From Treponema sp. (GTDB taxonomy: Bacteria; Spirochaetota; Spirochaetia; Treponematales; Treponemataceae), in the NCBI GenBank assembly GCA_016296575.1, contig JAEDJA010000020.1, forward strand, positions 1-42,781: a DNA stretch of 42,781 bases, in the 5' to 3' direction. A program made the position numbers and the translations under genes. Positions 34,896 through 42,781 of this stretch are shown in pieces. The notes beneath the pieces are model-generated. The model was not told the DNA's origin and searched no databases. It saw only the letters and a list, made by a program, of their open reading frames with translations. Position 1 is the first letter of the stretch; each line of letters opens with the position of its first letter.

Positions 34896-36035
34896 TTACT
34901 CTTCCAAAGTGTTTTCCACATCCACTACAATCCATTTTGAAAAATCCATCTGATTTTGGGCAACTTTTCCAAATGTAACAGGAGCAGTTGTTTCTCCGTA
35001 AAGGTAATTCTTATTGTTAAAGCTGAAGGTCTGTCCTGGTGCAGTAAGGTTTAGTCCTACCATGGCGTGAGAGTATTCTCTTGAAATAATCATTATACTG
35101 TCAAAGCCTGCAATATTTAAAAGTGCTGAAACAAGCATGCTTCGGCTGTCACAGTCATTTCCTTCGCCTTTTAAAACAGCCATTACTGGAGTAAAATCTG
35201 AACTTGAATTTTTCTGATTGTCCCGCTTGTAAGGAAAATCTTGTGTCCACTGAAGCAGAGTGTTTGCATAATCTGTTTTATTTTTGATTTTAAGACCCTT
35301 GTATATATCTTTTGAAACATTTTTAAGACGGGCTTTTGAATCTTTGTAGACCATTTTGTAGTAACGTTGCCATGCTTCTTTCCACAATTTATGACTGGCA
35401 TAATGAGAAAAACATCCGAATTCCATATCTACTACAAACTGATTTGCTTCAACGTCCGATTTGTCTATTGCAGTAGAGATTTTTTTACCTCCAATTTCCA
35501 GCGTTATTTTTTCGCTACCTTCAGATGGAAAAAGATAGGTGATAAGAATTCCCGGAAGATTATCTGTCTCTTCATCAACAGAAAGGGAATTGAGCATGGA
35601 CATCATGAACTGACTTGCCTTTGTGTAATTTGCCTGTTTTACATAAGCTATTGCTACAAGACTTGCTTCATCATTATTCAAAGGTGATGAAAAAGAAAGA
35701 CCTTCATAATTATCATCCAAGGTCATTGTAAAAGTGGAGACTGAACAATTCTTTGAACCCCACATAAATGAATCTGTCTGATATTGAGCCCCCAGTTTCC
35801 CCAGGGCAATATTTTGTGCAGTTAAAGCATCTGTATTCTCATATATGCGGAGAATAAGATTTACATGCATGGATGGGTGAGTGAACAGAAACATAAGACC
35901 GTCATCAGAAGAAGAATCAAGAACATATCCTTCCGGAAGATCCATGGAATAACCGAATTTTTCATCAATCAGGCTTTCAGCAAAAATAAAAGTGGAACAA
36001 AATACAAATGTCAGTAGTAACAAAAATCTTTTCAT
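34896..36035 (-). CDS. Secreted transglutaminase-like protein
   Basis: 379 aa from ATG 36035. Signal peptide (MKRFLLLLTFVFCSTFIFAES) and a C-terminal region with a transglutaminase/protease-like core: Cys in KGEGNDCDSRSMLVSALL, His in REYSHAMVGLN, and an acidic residue in YLYGETTAP. The N-terminal ~200 residues are a beta-rich region of no known family. Likely periplasmic; the substrate is unknown. The start is chosen at the signal peptide, 6 nt after a GATAAT -10 on the minus strand; the longer open frame runs through the divergent rluA-like gene. Confidence 0.8.
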   Translation of the reverse strand: MKRFLLLLTFVFCSTFIFAESLIDEKFGYSMDLPEGYVLDSSSDDGLMFLFTHPSMHVNLILRIYENTDALTAQNIALGKLGAQYQTDSFMWGSKNCSVSTFTMTLDDNYEGLSFSSPLNNDEASLVAIAYVKQANYTKASQFMMSMLNSLSVDEETDNLPGILITYLFPSEGSEKITLEIGGKKISTAIDKSDVEANQFVVDMEFGCFSHYASHKLWKEAWQRYYKMVYKDSKARLKNVSKDIYKGLKIKNKTDYANTLLQWTQDFPYKRDNQKNSSSDFTPVMAVLKGEGNDCDSRSMLVSALLNIAGFDSIMIISREYSHAMVGLNLTAPGQTFSFNNKNYLYGETTAPVTFGKVAQNQMDFSKWIVVDVENTLEE

Positions 36036-36049
36036 AATATAATTATCGT
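36036..36049. promoter_or_regulatory. Divergent start region, transglutaminase-like and RluA-like genes
   Basis: Just 14 bp lie between the two start codons. TATAAT (36038-36043) precedes the plus-strand GTG by 6 nt; GATAAT (36047-36042) precedes the minus-strand ATG by 6 nt. The two -10 elements overlap, so the promoters should compete, and both mRNAs would be leaderless. Confidence 0.45.
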
Positions 36050-36709
36050 GTGAAAGAAATACCTGTATTATACGAAAACGAAGAAATCTACATAATAAAC
36101 AAACCAACCGGCATTTCGGTACAAGGTGGACAAGGAATTTCTCATCCTTTGGACGAAGAATTTGCAAAAATGACAGGCCAGAAAGTATATCTTGTACATC
36201 GTCTTGATAAAGATACATCTGGTCTTATGATAATTGCAAAAAATCCCAAGGCCGCTTCAAAATGGACCAAACTGATTAGTTCAAAACAGGTTCAAAAAGA
36301 ATACGTTACCTATTGTTTTGGAAAGCTTAACAAACCTAAAGGTATAATAAATGATAATCTTGTACAGCATGGTGAAACTAAAAATGCAGTGACCGAATAT
36401 CTTGTAGAAAAAGTGTTTGATGTAACATTTCCACCATCTGAAACTAGTCCTGATGCAAAGACCATTACCATTTCAAAAATACATCTTCTTTTACAGACAG
36501 GGAGAATGCACCAGATTCGCATTCATCTTTCAAAAAATAACTGTCCTATTATTGGTGATGATCAGCATGGAAATTTTAAATTGAATAAGCTTGTAAAAAA
36601 AGAACTTAAAATAAAAAACATGCTGCTTTGTTCAAAAAAGTTGACCGTCCCACTGGACGGCCGAAAAAAAGCTTTTGAAATAGATTTTGAAGTGCCTTTT
36701 GAAATTTGA
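36050..36709 (+). CDS. RNA pseudouridine synthase, RluA family
   Basis: 219 aa starting at GTG 36050. The catalytic motif HRLDKDTSGLMIIAK contains the Asp nucleophile; NKPTGISVQGG near the start and GRMHQIRIHLS near the end are family signatures. It isomerises uridine in rRNA or tRNA; the target cannot be told from sequence. There is no N-terminal S4 domain, as in RluA/RluC-short or TruC-type members. Confidence 0.92.
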   Translation: MKEIPVLYENEEIYIINKPTGISVQGGQGISHPLDEEFAKMTGQKVYLVHRLDKDTSGLMIIAKNPKAASKWTKLISSKQVQKEYVTYCFGKLNKPKGIINDNLVQHGETKNAVTEYLVEKVFDVTFPPSETSPDAKTITISKIHLLLQTGRMHQIRIHLSKNNCPIIGDDQHGNFKLNKLVKKELKIKNMLLCSKKLTVPLDGRKKAFEIDFEVPFEI

Positions 36710-36737
36710 TTTTTTCGAAAAAAGACCTTCAAAAATC

Positions 36738-38396
36738 CTAATATTTGAATGAACTTCCACCAATAAATTCACGGATTATTGATCTGTCTGGAACTGAAGC
36801 TGCTGGAACTTCACAGAATCTGTCCAGGAATTTTATAAGGTGACTTGCAACTGCATACTCGGTTTGGCTTGGTTTTACGCAGCGCAAAAGAGGCATGGCA
36901 TACACTTTAAGTACAGAAAGCTCATAATCAAGGGCAGTATTCAAGATTGCGTCAGCATTGTTCTGGAAAGGGAAGATGTGCTTTTTTTCACCTGCCTGAA
37001 CACTTGGCCACATGGAAATTGTTCCTGCGGCGCTTTTTCCACGGTAACGCCAGTCACGGACAATACGTCTTATAAGGCGGTTGTCGCTGGTTGAAATCCT
37101 GTTGTGATCATCCAGATTCAGCTGGGTAAGGGCAGAAAGGTAAATCCTGTATTTAAACTGGTCTGGAATTTTTGCTGTAAGTTTTGGATTAAGACCGTGG
37201 ATTCCTTCCATGATAAGAATGTCATTTTCACCAAGCTTCATTTTATTTTTTTCTTCAAAGAAGGAACTGCTTGTGTGGAAATCATAGCTTGGAATATTAA
37301 CTTCTTTTCCATCAAAAAGATCAATGAGATTCTGGTTCAGAAGCTCAACATTAAGTGCTTCAAGACATTCAAAATCTGGTTTTCCGTTTTCATCCTTAGG
37401 AGTTTTTTCAAATCCAAGATAATAGTTGTCCAGACTGATAAGTTTTGGTGTAAGTCCAAGAGCCTGAAGTTCAAGAGCCAGTTTTTTTGATGTAGTTGTT
37501 TTTCCTGAGCTTGAAGGACCTGCAATCAGAACAACTTTTACAGCTTTTGAATCTACTATTTCGCTTGCAATTTTGGAAATATTTTTCTGCTGGAAAGTTT
37601 CAGTGATGTCGATAAAATCAGCAATCTTGTGCTTATCCATTGCTATAACATTTAATTCTGCTGCATTTGTAATGCCAATCTTTTTTCCCCATTCTTTATA
37701 GCGGCTGTAAGTTTCAAAAAGCTTTGGCTGATCAATAAAATCCGGCAGTACAGAATGATCTTCAGATTTTGGAAAACGAAGAAGAAATCCATTCTGGTAT
37801 TTCATAAGATCAAAGCATTTTAAATAACCTGTTGAAGGAACCAGCGGACCTGATGAAATATCGTAGAAGCCTTCCAGCTCATTAAGTGTAAGATATGGAG
37901 GACAGTTAAAATCCATCTGAAGTCTAGCCCCTGTAAGCTTTTGTACTTCAAATATTTCCATAGCCTGCTGATATGAAAGTCGTTCTGTATTGAAAGGAAT
38001 GTCTTTTTTTACCAGAGCCTTCATTTTTGTGGTGATCATTTCAACCTGTTTATCTTCAATGTCCTTTCCATTTTCCAGAGTGTAGTAATAGCCGTAACCA
38101 AGAGAATGTCCAACAAGAACTCGAGTGCCAGGGAAAATTTTTTCTACTGCAGTTGCAAGAAGGAGACAGAGAGATCTTCGGTAAATTTCAGCACCATCTT
38201 TTGTATTCAGATAGATTGGTTCAAGCTGACATGAAAATTCAAGTTCCGAAAATACAGAACTTTCCAGATTGTCAATTTTAACACCTACAATTTCACTTGT
38301 ATTTATTTTCTGGCTTTCAAAAATATCCAGAACCTTGTCATGTTTTGATGCGGAAATAACTTTTCCATCTGTAAAATTAATGCTGATATTTGTCAT
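36738..38396 (-). CDS. Uridine kinase-like protein with TGS/ThrRS-like N-terminal region
   Basis: 552 aa. The N-terminal ~60 residues resemble a TGS domain. Residues ~100-200 resemble the threonyl/alanyl-tRNA synthetase second additional domain (VGHSLGYGYYYTLE). From ~280 there is a phosphoribulokinase/uridine kinase domain with Walker A LIAGPSSSGKTTTSKKLA and SLDNYYLGFEKTPKDENGKPD. This three-part architecture is a known nucleoside kinase family of uncertain substrate. The start is ATG 38396: TATACT lies 6 nt upstream and no better-placed ribosome binding site exists for the TTG at 38423. Confidence 0.88.
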   Translation of the reverse strand: MTNISINFTDGKVISASKHDKVLDIFESQKINTSEIVGVKIDNLESSVFSELEFSCQLEPIYLNTKDGAEIYRRSLCLLLATAVEKIFPGTRVLVGHSLGYGYYYTLENGKDIEDKQVEMITTKMKALVKKDIPFNTERLSYQQAMEIFEVQKLTGARLQMDFNCPPYLTLNELEGFYDISSGPLVPSTGYLKCFDLMKYQNGFLLRFPKSEDHSVLPDFIDQPKLFETYSRYKEWGKKIGITNAAELNVIAMDKHKIADFIDITETFQQKNISKIASEIVDSKAVKVVLIAGPSSSGKTTTSKKLALELQALGLTPKLISLDNYYLGFEKTPKDENGKPDFECLEALNVELLNQNLIDLFDGKEVNIPSYDFHTSSSFFEEKNKMKLGENDILIMEGIHGLNPKLTAKIPDQFKYRIYLSALTQLNLDDHNRISTSDNRLIRRIVRDWRYRGKSAAGTISMWPSVQAGEKKHIFPFQNNADAILNTALDYELSVLKVYAMPLLRCVKPSQTEYAVASHLIKFLDRFCEVPAASVPDRSIIREFIGGSSFKY

Positions 38397-38487
38397 AATC
38401 ACAGTATAAATTGAAATCTCCAAAAAGTCTAATGTTTTTTATAAAGGAAGTCTCAATTCAATAAAAGACGGTTAGGCTCTGTTTCTT

Positions 38488-38516
38488 TTGACAATCTTCC
38501 TATATTTCTATAAAAT
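38488..38516 (+). promoter_or_regulatory. ndk promoter; probable leaderless start
   Basis: Consensus -35 TTGACA (38488-38493), exactly 17 bp, and -10 TAAAAT (38511-38516). The ATG at 38525 is 8 nt beyond the -10, so the transcript should start within about 2 nt of the start codon. This is the clearest leaderless candidate here. Confidence 0.75.
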
Positions 38517-38524
38517 GATTTATT

Positions 38525-38968
38525 ATGACTAGATGTTTTGCAATGTTGAAACCAGGCGTATTGAATCGCCGGTTGGTTGGCGAGGTCATTTCTCGTCTTG
38601 AAAAAAAAGGCCTTAAAATGGTTGGCTGTAAACTGATGACAATTTCTCCTGAACTTGCCGCTAATCACTATCAGGAACATGATGGAAAACCTTTCTATGA
38701 TGATCTGGTTGGTTATATTACTTCAGGTCCTGTTCTTGCTATGGTATGGCAGGGGGATGATTGTGTTACTTTGGTAAGAAAGCTTGTAGGTTCTACAAAA
38801 CCAGCAGAAGCTGCTCCTGGAACAATCCGTGGTGATTTCTGTGCACACACAAGCCACAATATTATTCATGCATCTGACAGTGACGCCAGTGCTGAACGTG
38901 AAATCAATCTTTTCTTCAAACCAGAAGAACTTATTGACTGGAACGACGTAGAATCAATTTGGATCTAA
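38525..38968 (+). CDS. ndk: Nucleoside diphosphate kinase
   Basis: 147 aa, normal length. Transfers phosphate between nucleoside di- and triphosphates through a phospho-His, here in NIIHASDSDASAEREI. MLKPGVLNRRLVGEVISRLEKKG and TIRGDFC are further family motifs. No Shine-Dalgarno. It supplies UTP for the PyrG reaction encoded elsewhere in the window, but the genes are unlinked. Confidence 0.96.
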   Translation: MTRCFAMLKPGVLNRRLVGEVISRLEKKGLKMVGCKLMTISPELAANHYQEHDGKPFYDDLVGYITSGPVLAMVWQGDDCVTLVRKLVGSTKPAEAAPGTIRGDFCAHTSHNIIHASDSDASAEREINLFFKPEELIDWNDVESIWI

Positions 38969-39012
38969 TTTCCAATCTTTTCGGGGAATAGGGGAAAGAA
39001 AGGAGGCATATT

Positions 39013-40071
39013 ATGGAAAAAAAGAATGTAGGAATCATTGGCGCTGGTGCATGGGGTACAGGTCTTGGGCAGGCTCTGGCTCGCGGTGGTCACAAAGTGC
39101 AGATGTGGGCATTGGAAGAAGAAGTAAATACTTCTGTAAACAATGAACATGAAAATAAAAAATTTCTTCCTGGTTTTCCATTGTCTCCAAATATAACCTG
39201 TACTACCGATATAGTTGAAGCAGCAACTGGAAAAGACTTTCTGATTATTGCATCTCCGTCACTTTTCCTTGCTGCTACAATTAAAAAAATCACTTCTGTA
39301 AAAAATATTGCCGACGGTACAACATACGTTGGTGTTCTTACTAAAGGATTTGTCCCTTCAGAAAACGGTCCTCGCCTTGTTCTGGAAACCTGTGAAGAAG
39401 CTCTACCTGAATGTTATAAGGGAAATACCGTGTATATAGCAGGTCCTTCTCATGCAGAAGAAGTTGCTATGGGTAAAATTACAGGACTTATTGCTGCCAG
39501 CGAAAATCCAAAGAATTCAATTCTTTTCCGAGAACTTCTTCGTGTTCCAGGCCTTATGGTTTTCTCCAGCCTTGATGTTGTTGGTGTTCAAATCTGTGCT
39601 GCTGCTAAAAACGTAATTGCAGTAATGTACGGTGCTATGGATGCTATTGCTGAATCTTCCAATATTATTGGAGACAACACAGAAAGCCTTCTTATGGCTG
39701 CCGGACTGAATGAAATCCAGACAATTGGCGTTGCTATGGGTGCAACCCATTCTGAAACCTTTACTTCCATTTCGGGTGTTGGTGATCTTGATGTAACTTG
39801 TAAAAGTAAATATGGCCGTAACCGCCGTTTTGGTCAGGATATTATCAAGACAGATCTTCTTTCAAAATTCAAAGACATTGATGATCTTATTGCCAATATT
39901 GGAAAAGTTGGTTACCTCCCAGAAGGTGCTGTAGCTTGTAAGTATATCCACCAGCTGGGACAGAAAAAAGGACTTAAACTTTTCATTACTGACAGTCTTT
40001 ACCGCATTTTGAACAAGGAAATTACTCCACCTAAACTTATGGAAGAACTCCTTAACGGTTCAATGTTCTAA
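39013..40071 (+). CDS. gpsA: Glycerol-3-phosphate dehydrogenase [NAD(P)+]
   Basis: 352 aa. Reduces dihydroxyacetone phosphate to sn-glycerol 3-phosphate for phospholipid synthesis. Rossmann motif VGIIGAGAWGTGLGQALA; VLTKGF, AGPSHAEEVA, the catalytic Lys in CAAAKNVIAV, and GVGDLDVTCKSKYGRNRRFG follow. A perfect AGGAGG (39001-39006) precedes ATG 39013. It lies 44 bp after ndk and 6 bp before the radical SAM gene, so the three probably form an operon. Confidence 0.96.
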   Translation: MEKKNVGIIGAGAWGTGLGQALARGGHKVQMWALEEEVNTSVNNEHENKKFLPGFPLSPNITCTTDIVEAATGKDFLIIASPSLFLAATIKKITSVKNIADGTTYVGVLTKGFVPSENGPRLVLETCEEALPECYKGNTVYIAGPSHAEEVAMGKITGLIAASENPKNSILFRELLRVPGLMVFSSLDVVGVQICAAAKNVIAVMYGAMDAIAESSNIIGDNTESLLMAAGLNEIQTIGVAMGATHSETFTSISGVGDLDVTCKSKYGRNRRFGQDIIKTDLLSKFKDIDDLIANIGKVGYLPEGAVACKYIHQLGQKKGLKLFITDSLYRILNKEITPPKLMEELLNGSMF

Positions 40072-40077
40072 TCAAAA

Positions 40078-40959
40078 TTGATTACTGCCTCAGATTTTTT
40101 TAAAAGCAAGTTCGGATGTAAGGTTTATAAGCTTTCTCTGGATGCAGGGTGCACATGTCCAAATAGAGACGGTTCTATTGGGTATGGTGGATGTATTTTT
40201 TGTTCCCAATCTGGTTCAGGTGATTTTGCTGAAAATGCCTCTCTTTCTGTTTCTGAACAGATTAGTAATGCAAAGAAACGGGTTTCCTCAAAAATAAAAG
40301 ATGGCAAATACATTGCATATTTTCAAAATTTTACAAATACATACGGTAATCCAAAGCATCTTTCAAAATTGTATTTTGAAGCAGCCGAAAATCCTGATAT
40401 AGTTGGTGTTGCTATTGGTACACGTCCAGATTGTCTTTCTGAAGAAATCCTTTGCGTAATAAAAAAACTTTCAGAAGTTACATTTGTAATGCTGGAGCTG
40501 GGATTTCAGACTTCCAAAGAACAGACAGGACTTTATATTCGACGTGGGTACACAAATGAAGATTATCTACATGGGGTTAATTTAATAAAAAATCATTGTC
40601 CGAAAGTTCACTTAGTTACCCACCTTATATTTGGCCTTCCTGGTGAATCAGAAGAAGATATGCTTTCATCTGTGGATTTTGTAATGAAAGGGGGCAGTGA
40701 CGGAATAAAAATATCCGTGCTTCATATTCTTGAAGGTACAGATCTTGCATTTGAATATAAAAAAGGCCTTGTAACACCAATGGAAGAGGATGAATATTTT
40801 CTGGTATTACAAAAGGCCTTAAATATTATAGGTGACAGAATGGTTCTTCACCGGCTGACTGGGGACGGACCTAAGAAAATCCTTCTTGCGCCTATGTGGA
40901 CAGCAAACAAAAAGGAAGTTCTTACCCGTCTTAATAAAATATTGTCTATTTCAGACTGA
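40078..40959 (+). CDS. Radical SAM protein, YhcC family
   Basis: 293 aa. Fe-S/SAM cysteines are in CTCPNRDGSIGYGGCIFC. KYIAYFQNFTNTYG, VGVAIGTRPDCLSEE and HLIFGLPGESEEDML match the TIGR01212/YhcC group of uncharacterised radical SAM enzymes. The start is TTG 40078, 6 nt after gpsA, with no good Shine-Dalgarno; translation coupling is likely. The 3' end overlaps the convergent chemotaxis gene by 14 bp. Confidence 0.88.
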   Translation: MITASDFFKSKFGCKVYKLSLDAGCTCPNRDGSIGYGGCIFCSQSGSGDFAENASLSVSEQISNAKKRVSSKIKDGKYIAYFQNFTNTYGNPKHLSKLYFEAAENPDIVGVAIGTRPDCLSEEILCVIKKLSEVTFVMLELGFQTSKEQTGLYIRRGYTNEDYLHGVNLIKNHCPKVHLVTHLIFGLPGESEEDMLSSVDFVMKGGSDGIKISVLHILEGTDLAFEYKKGLVTPMEEDEYFLVLQKALNIIGDRMVLHRLTGDGPKKILLAPMWTANKKEVLTRLNKILSISD

Positions 40960-42781
40960 AAGCACTCATCTGCTCAGTCATACTTTCTACTGCCTGCTGG
41001 TTGGCTTTTACCATTGAATCAATGCGGTCAATAACTTCCTGCATTGCAACTGAAGCTGTATTTCCTTCTTTAATGGCGTCAAGCATAACTTTTGTGCTTT
41101 CTACTGAAGCTTTCATACTTGTTCCAACTTTATTTGCAAGATCATTTTGAGCAGTAACAAGCTCTTTAATGCGCTGAGTACCGGCTTCAACATTTTGTGT
41201 TGATTTAAGGTTGTCCTGAGCACCCTGTTCCTGTTCTTTCATAGCCTGTGTAATATTCTGGATAAGGTCTGTGTTCTGTGTTACACCTGATTCAATCTGT
41301 CGGAATGTAGCATTTGTATGTTCAATTGATTGAACTCCAAGTTCAATCTGACGTACCATGTCATTTACGTAGTCGTTAATTTTCTTTGAACTGTCTTGAG
41401 AAGAGTTTGCAAGTGAACGAACTTCTTCTGCAACAACAGCAAAACCTTTACCAGCTTCACCAGCATGTGCAGCTTCGATAGCAGCATTCATGGCAAGAAG
41501 ATTTGTCTGGCTTGCAATTCCCTGAAGGAATCCAATAATTTCACGAACCATTGCAGAAGATTCACTGATTGATTTAATCTGTTTGGAAGCTTCATTCAAA
41601 GATTTACTACCGGCTGAACATGATTCCGAAAGCTGTATTGAAAGAGCATCAGCTTTTTGTGTCATGCCTGAAACAGAAGTAATATTTTCAGCCATTTCAT
41701 AAATTGCACTTGAACTTTCTTTTGTAGCATCAGAGTTCTGAACTGCATGTTCATCAATGTTTTTAAGAGTTTCAAGCAGCTGGTTGATACATTTTTCAGA
41801 ATCAAGAATTTCGTAGTTCTGTTTTCCACCTTCTTCAGAAATCTTTGCAAGAATCTGAGTCATTTTTTCAAGGGAATCCTTGGCAGTATTTGCAATCAGT
41901 GTAAGTTCAGCAGCAGAATTACTTACTACATGACTTTCTTTTCTGATTCCAGAAAGCATGGAAGTAAGCTTATCGATAAGTGCATTTACGCTGCTTCCAA
42001 GTACACCAAAATCATCGAACATTTCAATGTCGATACGAGAAGTAAGTGTTCCAGTCTGAAGGTTTTCAATAATTGCAGTAGAAGATTTAATTCGGGAATT
42101 AAGTCCTTTATTCAGAATATTGTATACAGCTCCACCAAGTATGCAGGATACTATTCCCGTAAGAATGGAGCCTGTAATATATGGAGTAAGGTACTCAACT
42201 GCATAGTTGTTAATAATTCCATAACCTATACAGAAAATATTATAAGTAACAAAAAGAGCTGCAGAAAAAGATACATAAAATAATGAGCGGGAAATGTTCA
42301 TTGTGCATTTTTCACGTTCAATGTTATTGATGTGAAGCATTTTTCTATATTTAGTCAGTGTTTCATTCATGATGTAAACCATGAAAAGTGATTCAAGAAG
42401 ACCGAATGTACATGACTGCAAGAAAACTACAATAATTCTAGAGGTTTCAAGAGGAAGAACACCTTTTATCATCTTGATAAGGGCACTGACCATATTTCCT
42501 GCAACAAAACCAATGATAATACCAATTACAGAAGTAAGGTTAATCTTACGGTAGATTTGAAAAGCAATGTCTTTTTCTTCTTCAGTAGGAACATAATTCT
42601 CTTTTTCAATTTTTTTGAAAAGAGTAACGAAAGGCTTTGTAACAAAAAACATGATTAAAAGAATGATAGCAATGAGTCCGGTTGTAATGCCCATTGTAAG
42701 AGGAAGTCCAGGAAGCCATCTTTCTGGAGCCATGTGAATATAGCGAAGCTGAAAATAACTGAGGTACATTACACCAAAATA
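40946..42781 (-). CDS. Methyl-accepting chemotaxis protein (5' end may lie outside the window)
   Basis: At least 607 aa. The N-terminal half has about five to six membrane segments (ITTGLIAIILLIMFFV, VIGIIIGFVAGNMV, IIVVFLQSCTFGLL, YVSFSAALFVTYNIF, ILTGIVSCILGGAVY) and no large periplasmic sensor loop. A HAMP-like region (GTLTSRIDIEMFDDFGVLGSSVNALI) and the cytoplasmic signalling hairpin with tip IASQTNLLAMNAAIEAAHAGEAGKGFAVVAEEVRSLA follow. The frame is still open upstream of ATG 42769 to the window edge, so the true start may be further right. It transmits chemoeffector signals to CheA/CheW; the unusual multi-pass input region suggests sensing of membrane or intracellular cues. Confidence 0.92.
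   Translation of the reverse strand, partial: YFGVMYLSYFQLRYIHMAPERWLPGLPLTMGITTGLIAIILLIMFFVTKPFVTLFKKIEKENYVPTEEEKDIAFQIYRKINLTSVIGIIIGFVAGNMVSALIKMIKGVLPLETSRIIVVFLQSCTFGLLESLFMVYIMNETLTKYRKMLHINNIEREKCTMNISRSLFYVSFSAALFVTYNIFCIGYGIINNYAVEYLTPYITGSILTGIVSCILGGAVYNILNKGLNSRIKSSTAIIENLQTGTLTSRIDIEMFDDFGVLGSSVNALIDKLTSMLSGIRKESHVVSNSAAELTLIANTAKDSLEKMTQILAKISEEGGKQNYEILDSEKCINQLLETLKNIDEHAVQNSDATKESSSAIYEMAENITSVSGMTQKADALSIQLSESCSAGSKSLNEASKQIKSISESSAMVREIIGFLQGIASQTNLLAMNAAIEAAHAGEAGKGFAVVAEEVRSLANSSQDSSKKINDYVNDMVRQIELGVQSIEHTNATFRQIESGVTQNTDLIQNITQAMKEQEQGAQDNLKSTQNVEAGTQRIKELVTAQNDLANKVGTSMKASVESTKVMLDAIKEGNTASVAMQEVIDRIDSMVKANQQAVESMTEQMSAFSLK

Overview
The window is a 42.8 kb AT-rich chromosomal segment, densely coded on both strands. 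It most likely comes from a Treponema-type spirochaete. The pointers are a FlbB/MotE-like flagellar protein, an eukaryote-like isoleucyl-tRNA synthetase, a hexokinase of the eukaryotic family, several short signal-peptide or lipoprotein genes, and an abundance of GC-rich palindromic dispersed repeats. The genus is an inference from gene content; no rRNA or other marker is present.

Layout. 1-93 is the tail of an unidentified gene. 186-2660 is an HrpB-type DEAH helicase. 2727-19942 is a same-strand block built around glutamine nitrogen: gltB, gltD, glnA, an ANTAR-domain regulator, pyrG, purF, carA, and a carB gene fused in frame to a DapF-like domain. 19991-23377 (minus) is mutL-xseB-xseA. 23447-24951 is a secreted protein of unknown function coupled to ruvC. 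25074-30853 holds ileS, a lipoprotein, a uracil phosphoribosyltransferase-like gene and a TPR lipoprotein. 30828-32840 (minus) is a PcrA/UvrD helicase, divergent from a hexokinase. Then come flbB-like, a secreted transglutaminase-like protein (minus), an RluA-type pseudouridine synthase, a TGS-linked uridine kinase-like protein (minus), ndk, gpsA, a radical SAM protein and, running off the right edge on the minus strand, a methyl-accepting chemotaxis protein.

The most interesting system is in the glutamine block. The promoters of gltB and pyrG each start a short leader. In each leader a six-base-loop hairpin (A at loop position 1, G at position 4) overlaps the rising arm of a 25/25-nt intrinsic terminator followed by nine T. 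In both leaders the terminator arm begins exactly at loop base G4. This geometry matches RNA targets of ANTAR antiterminators, and an ANTAR protein is encoded between glnA and pyrG. Its receiver half lacks the phospho-acceptor Asp. The simplest model is that one ANTAR protein controls both transcription units, linking glutamine/glutamate synthesis (gltBD, glnA) to the glutamine amidotransferases that consume amide nitrogen (PyrG, PurF, CarAB).

Other features worth attention: dispersed repeats have entered coding sequence in frame at least four times (two in gltB, one at the carA 3' end, and a 192-bp 21-mer array inside carB). The DapF-like domain fused to CarB has lost the first catalytic Cys. 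At least eight genes have a -10 hexamer only 6-9 nt before the start codon and no Shine-Dalgarno, so they are probably leaderless.
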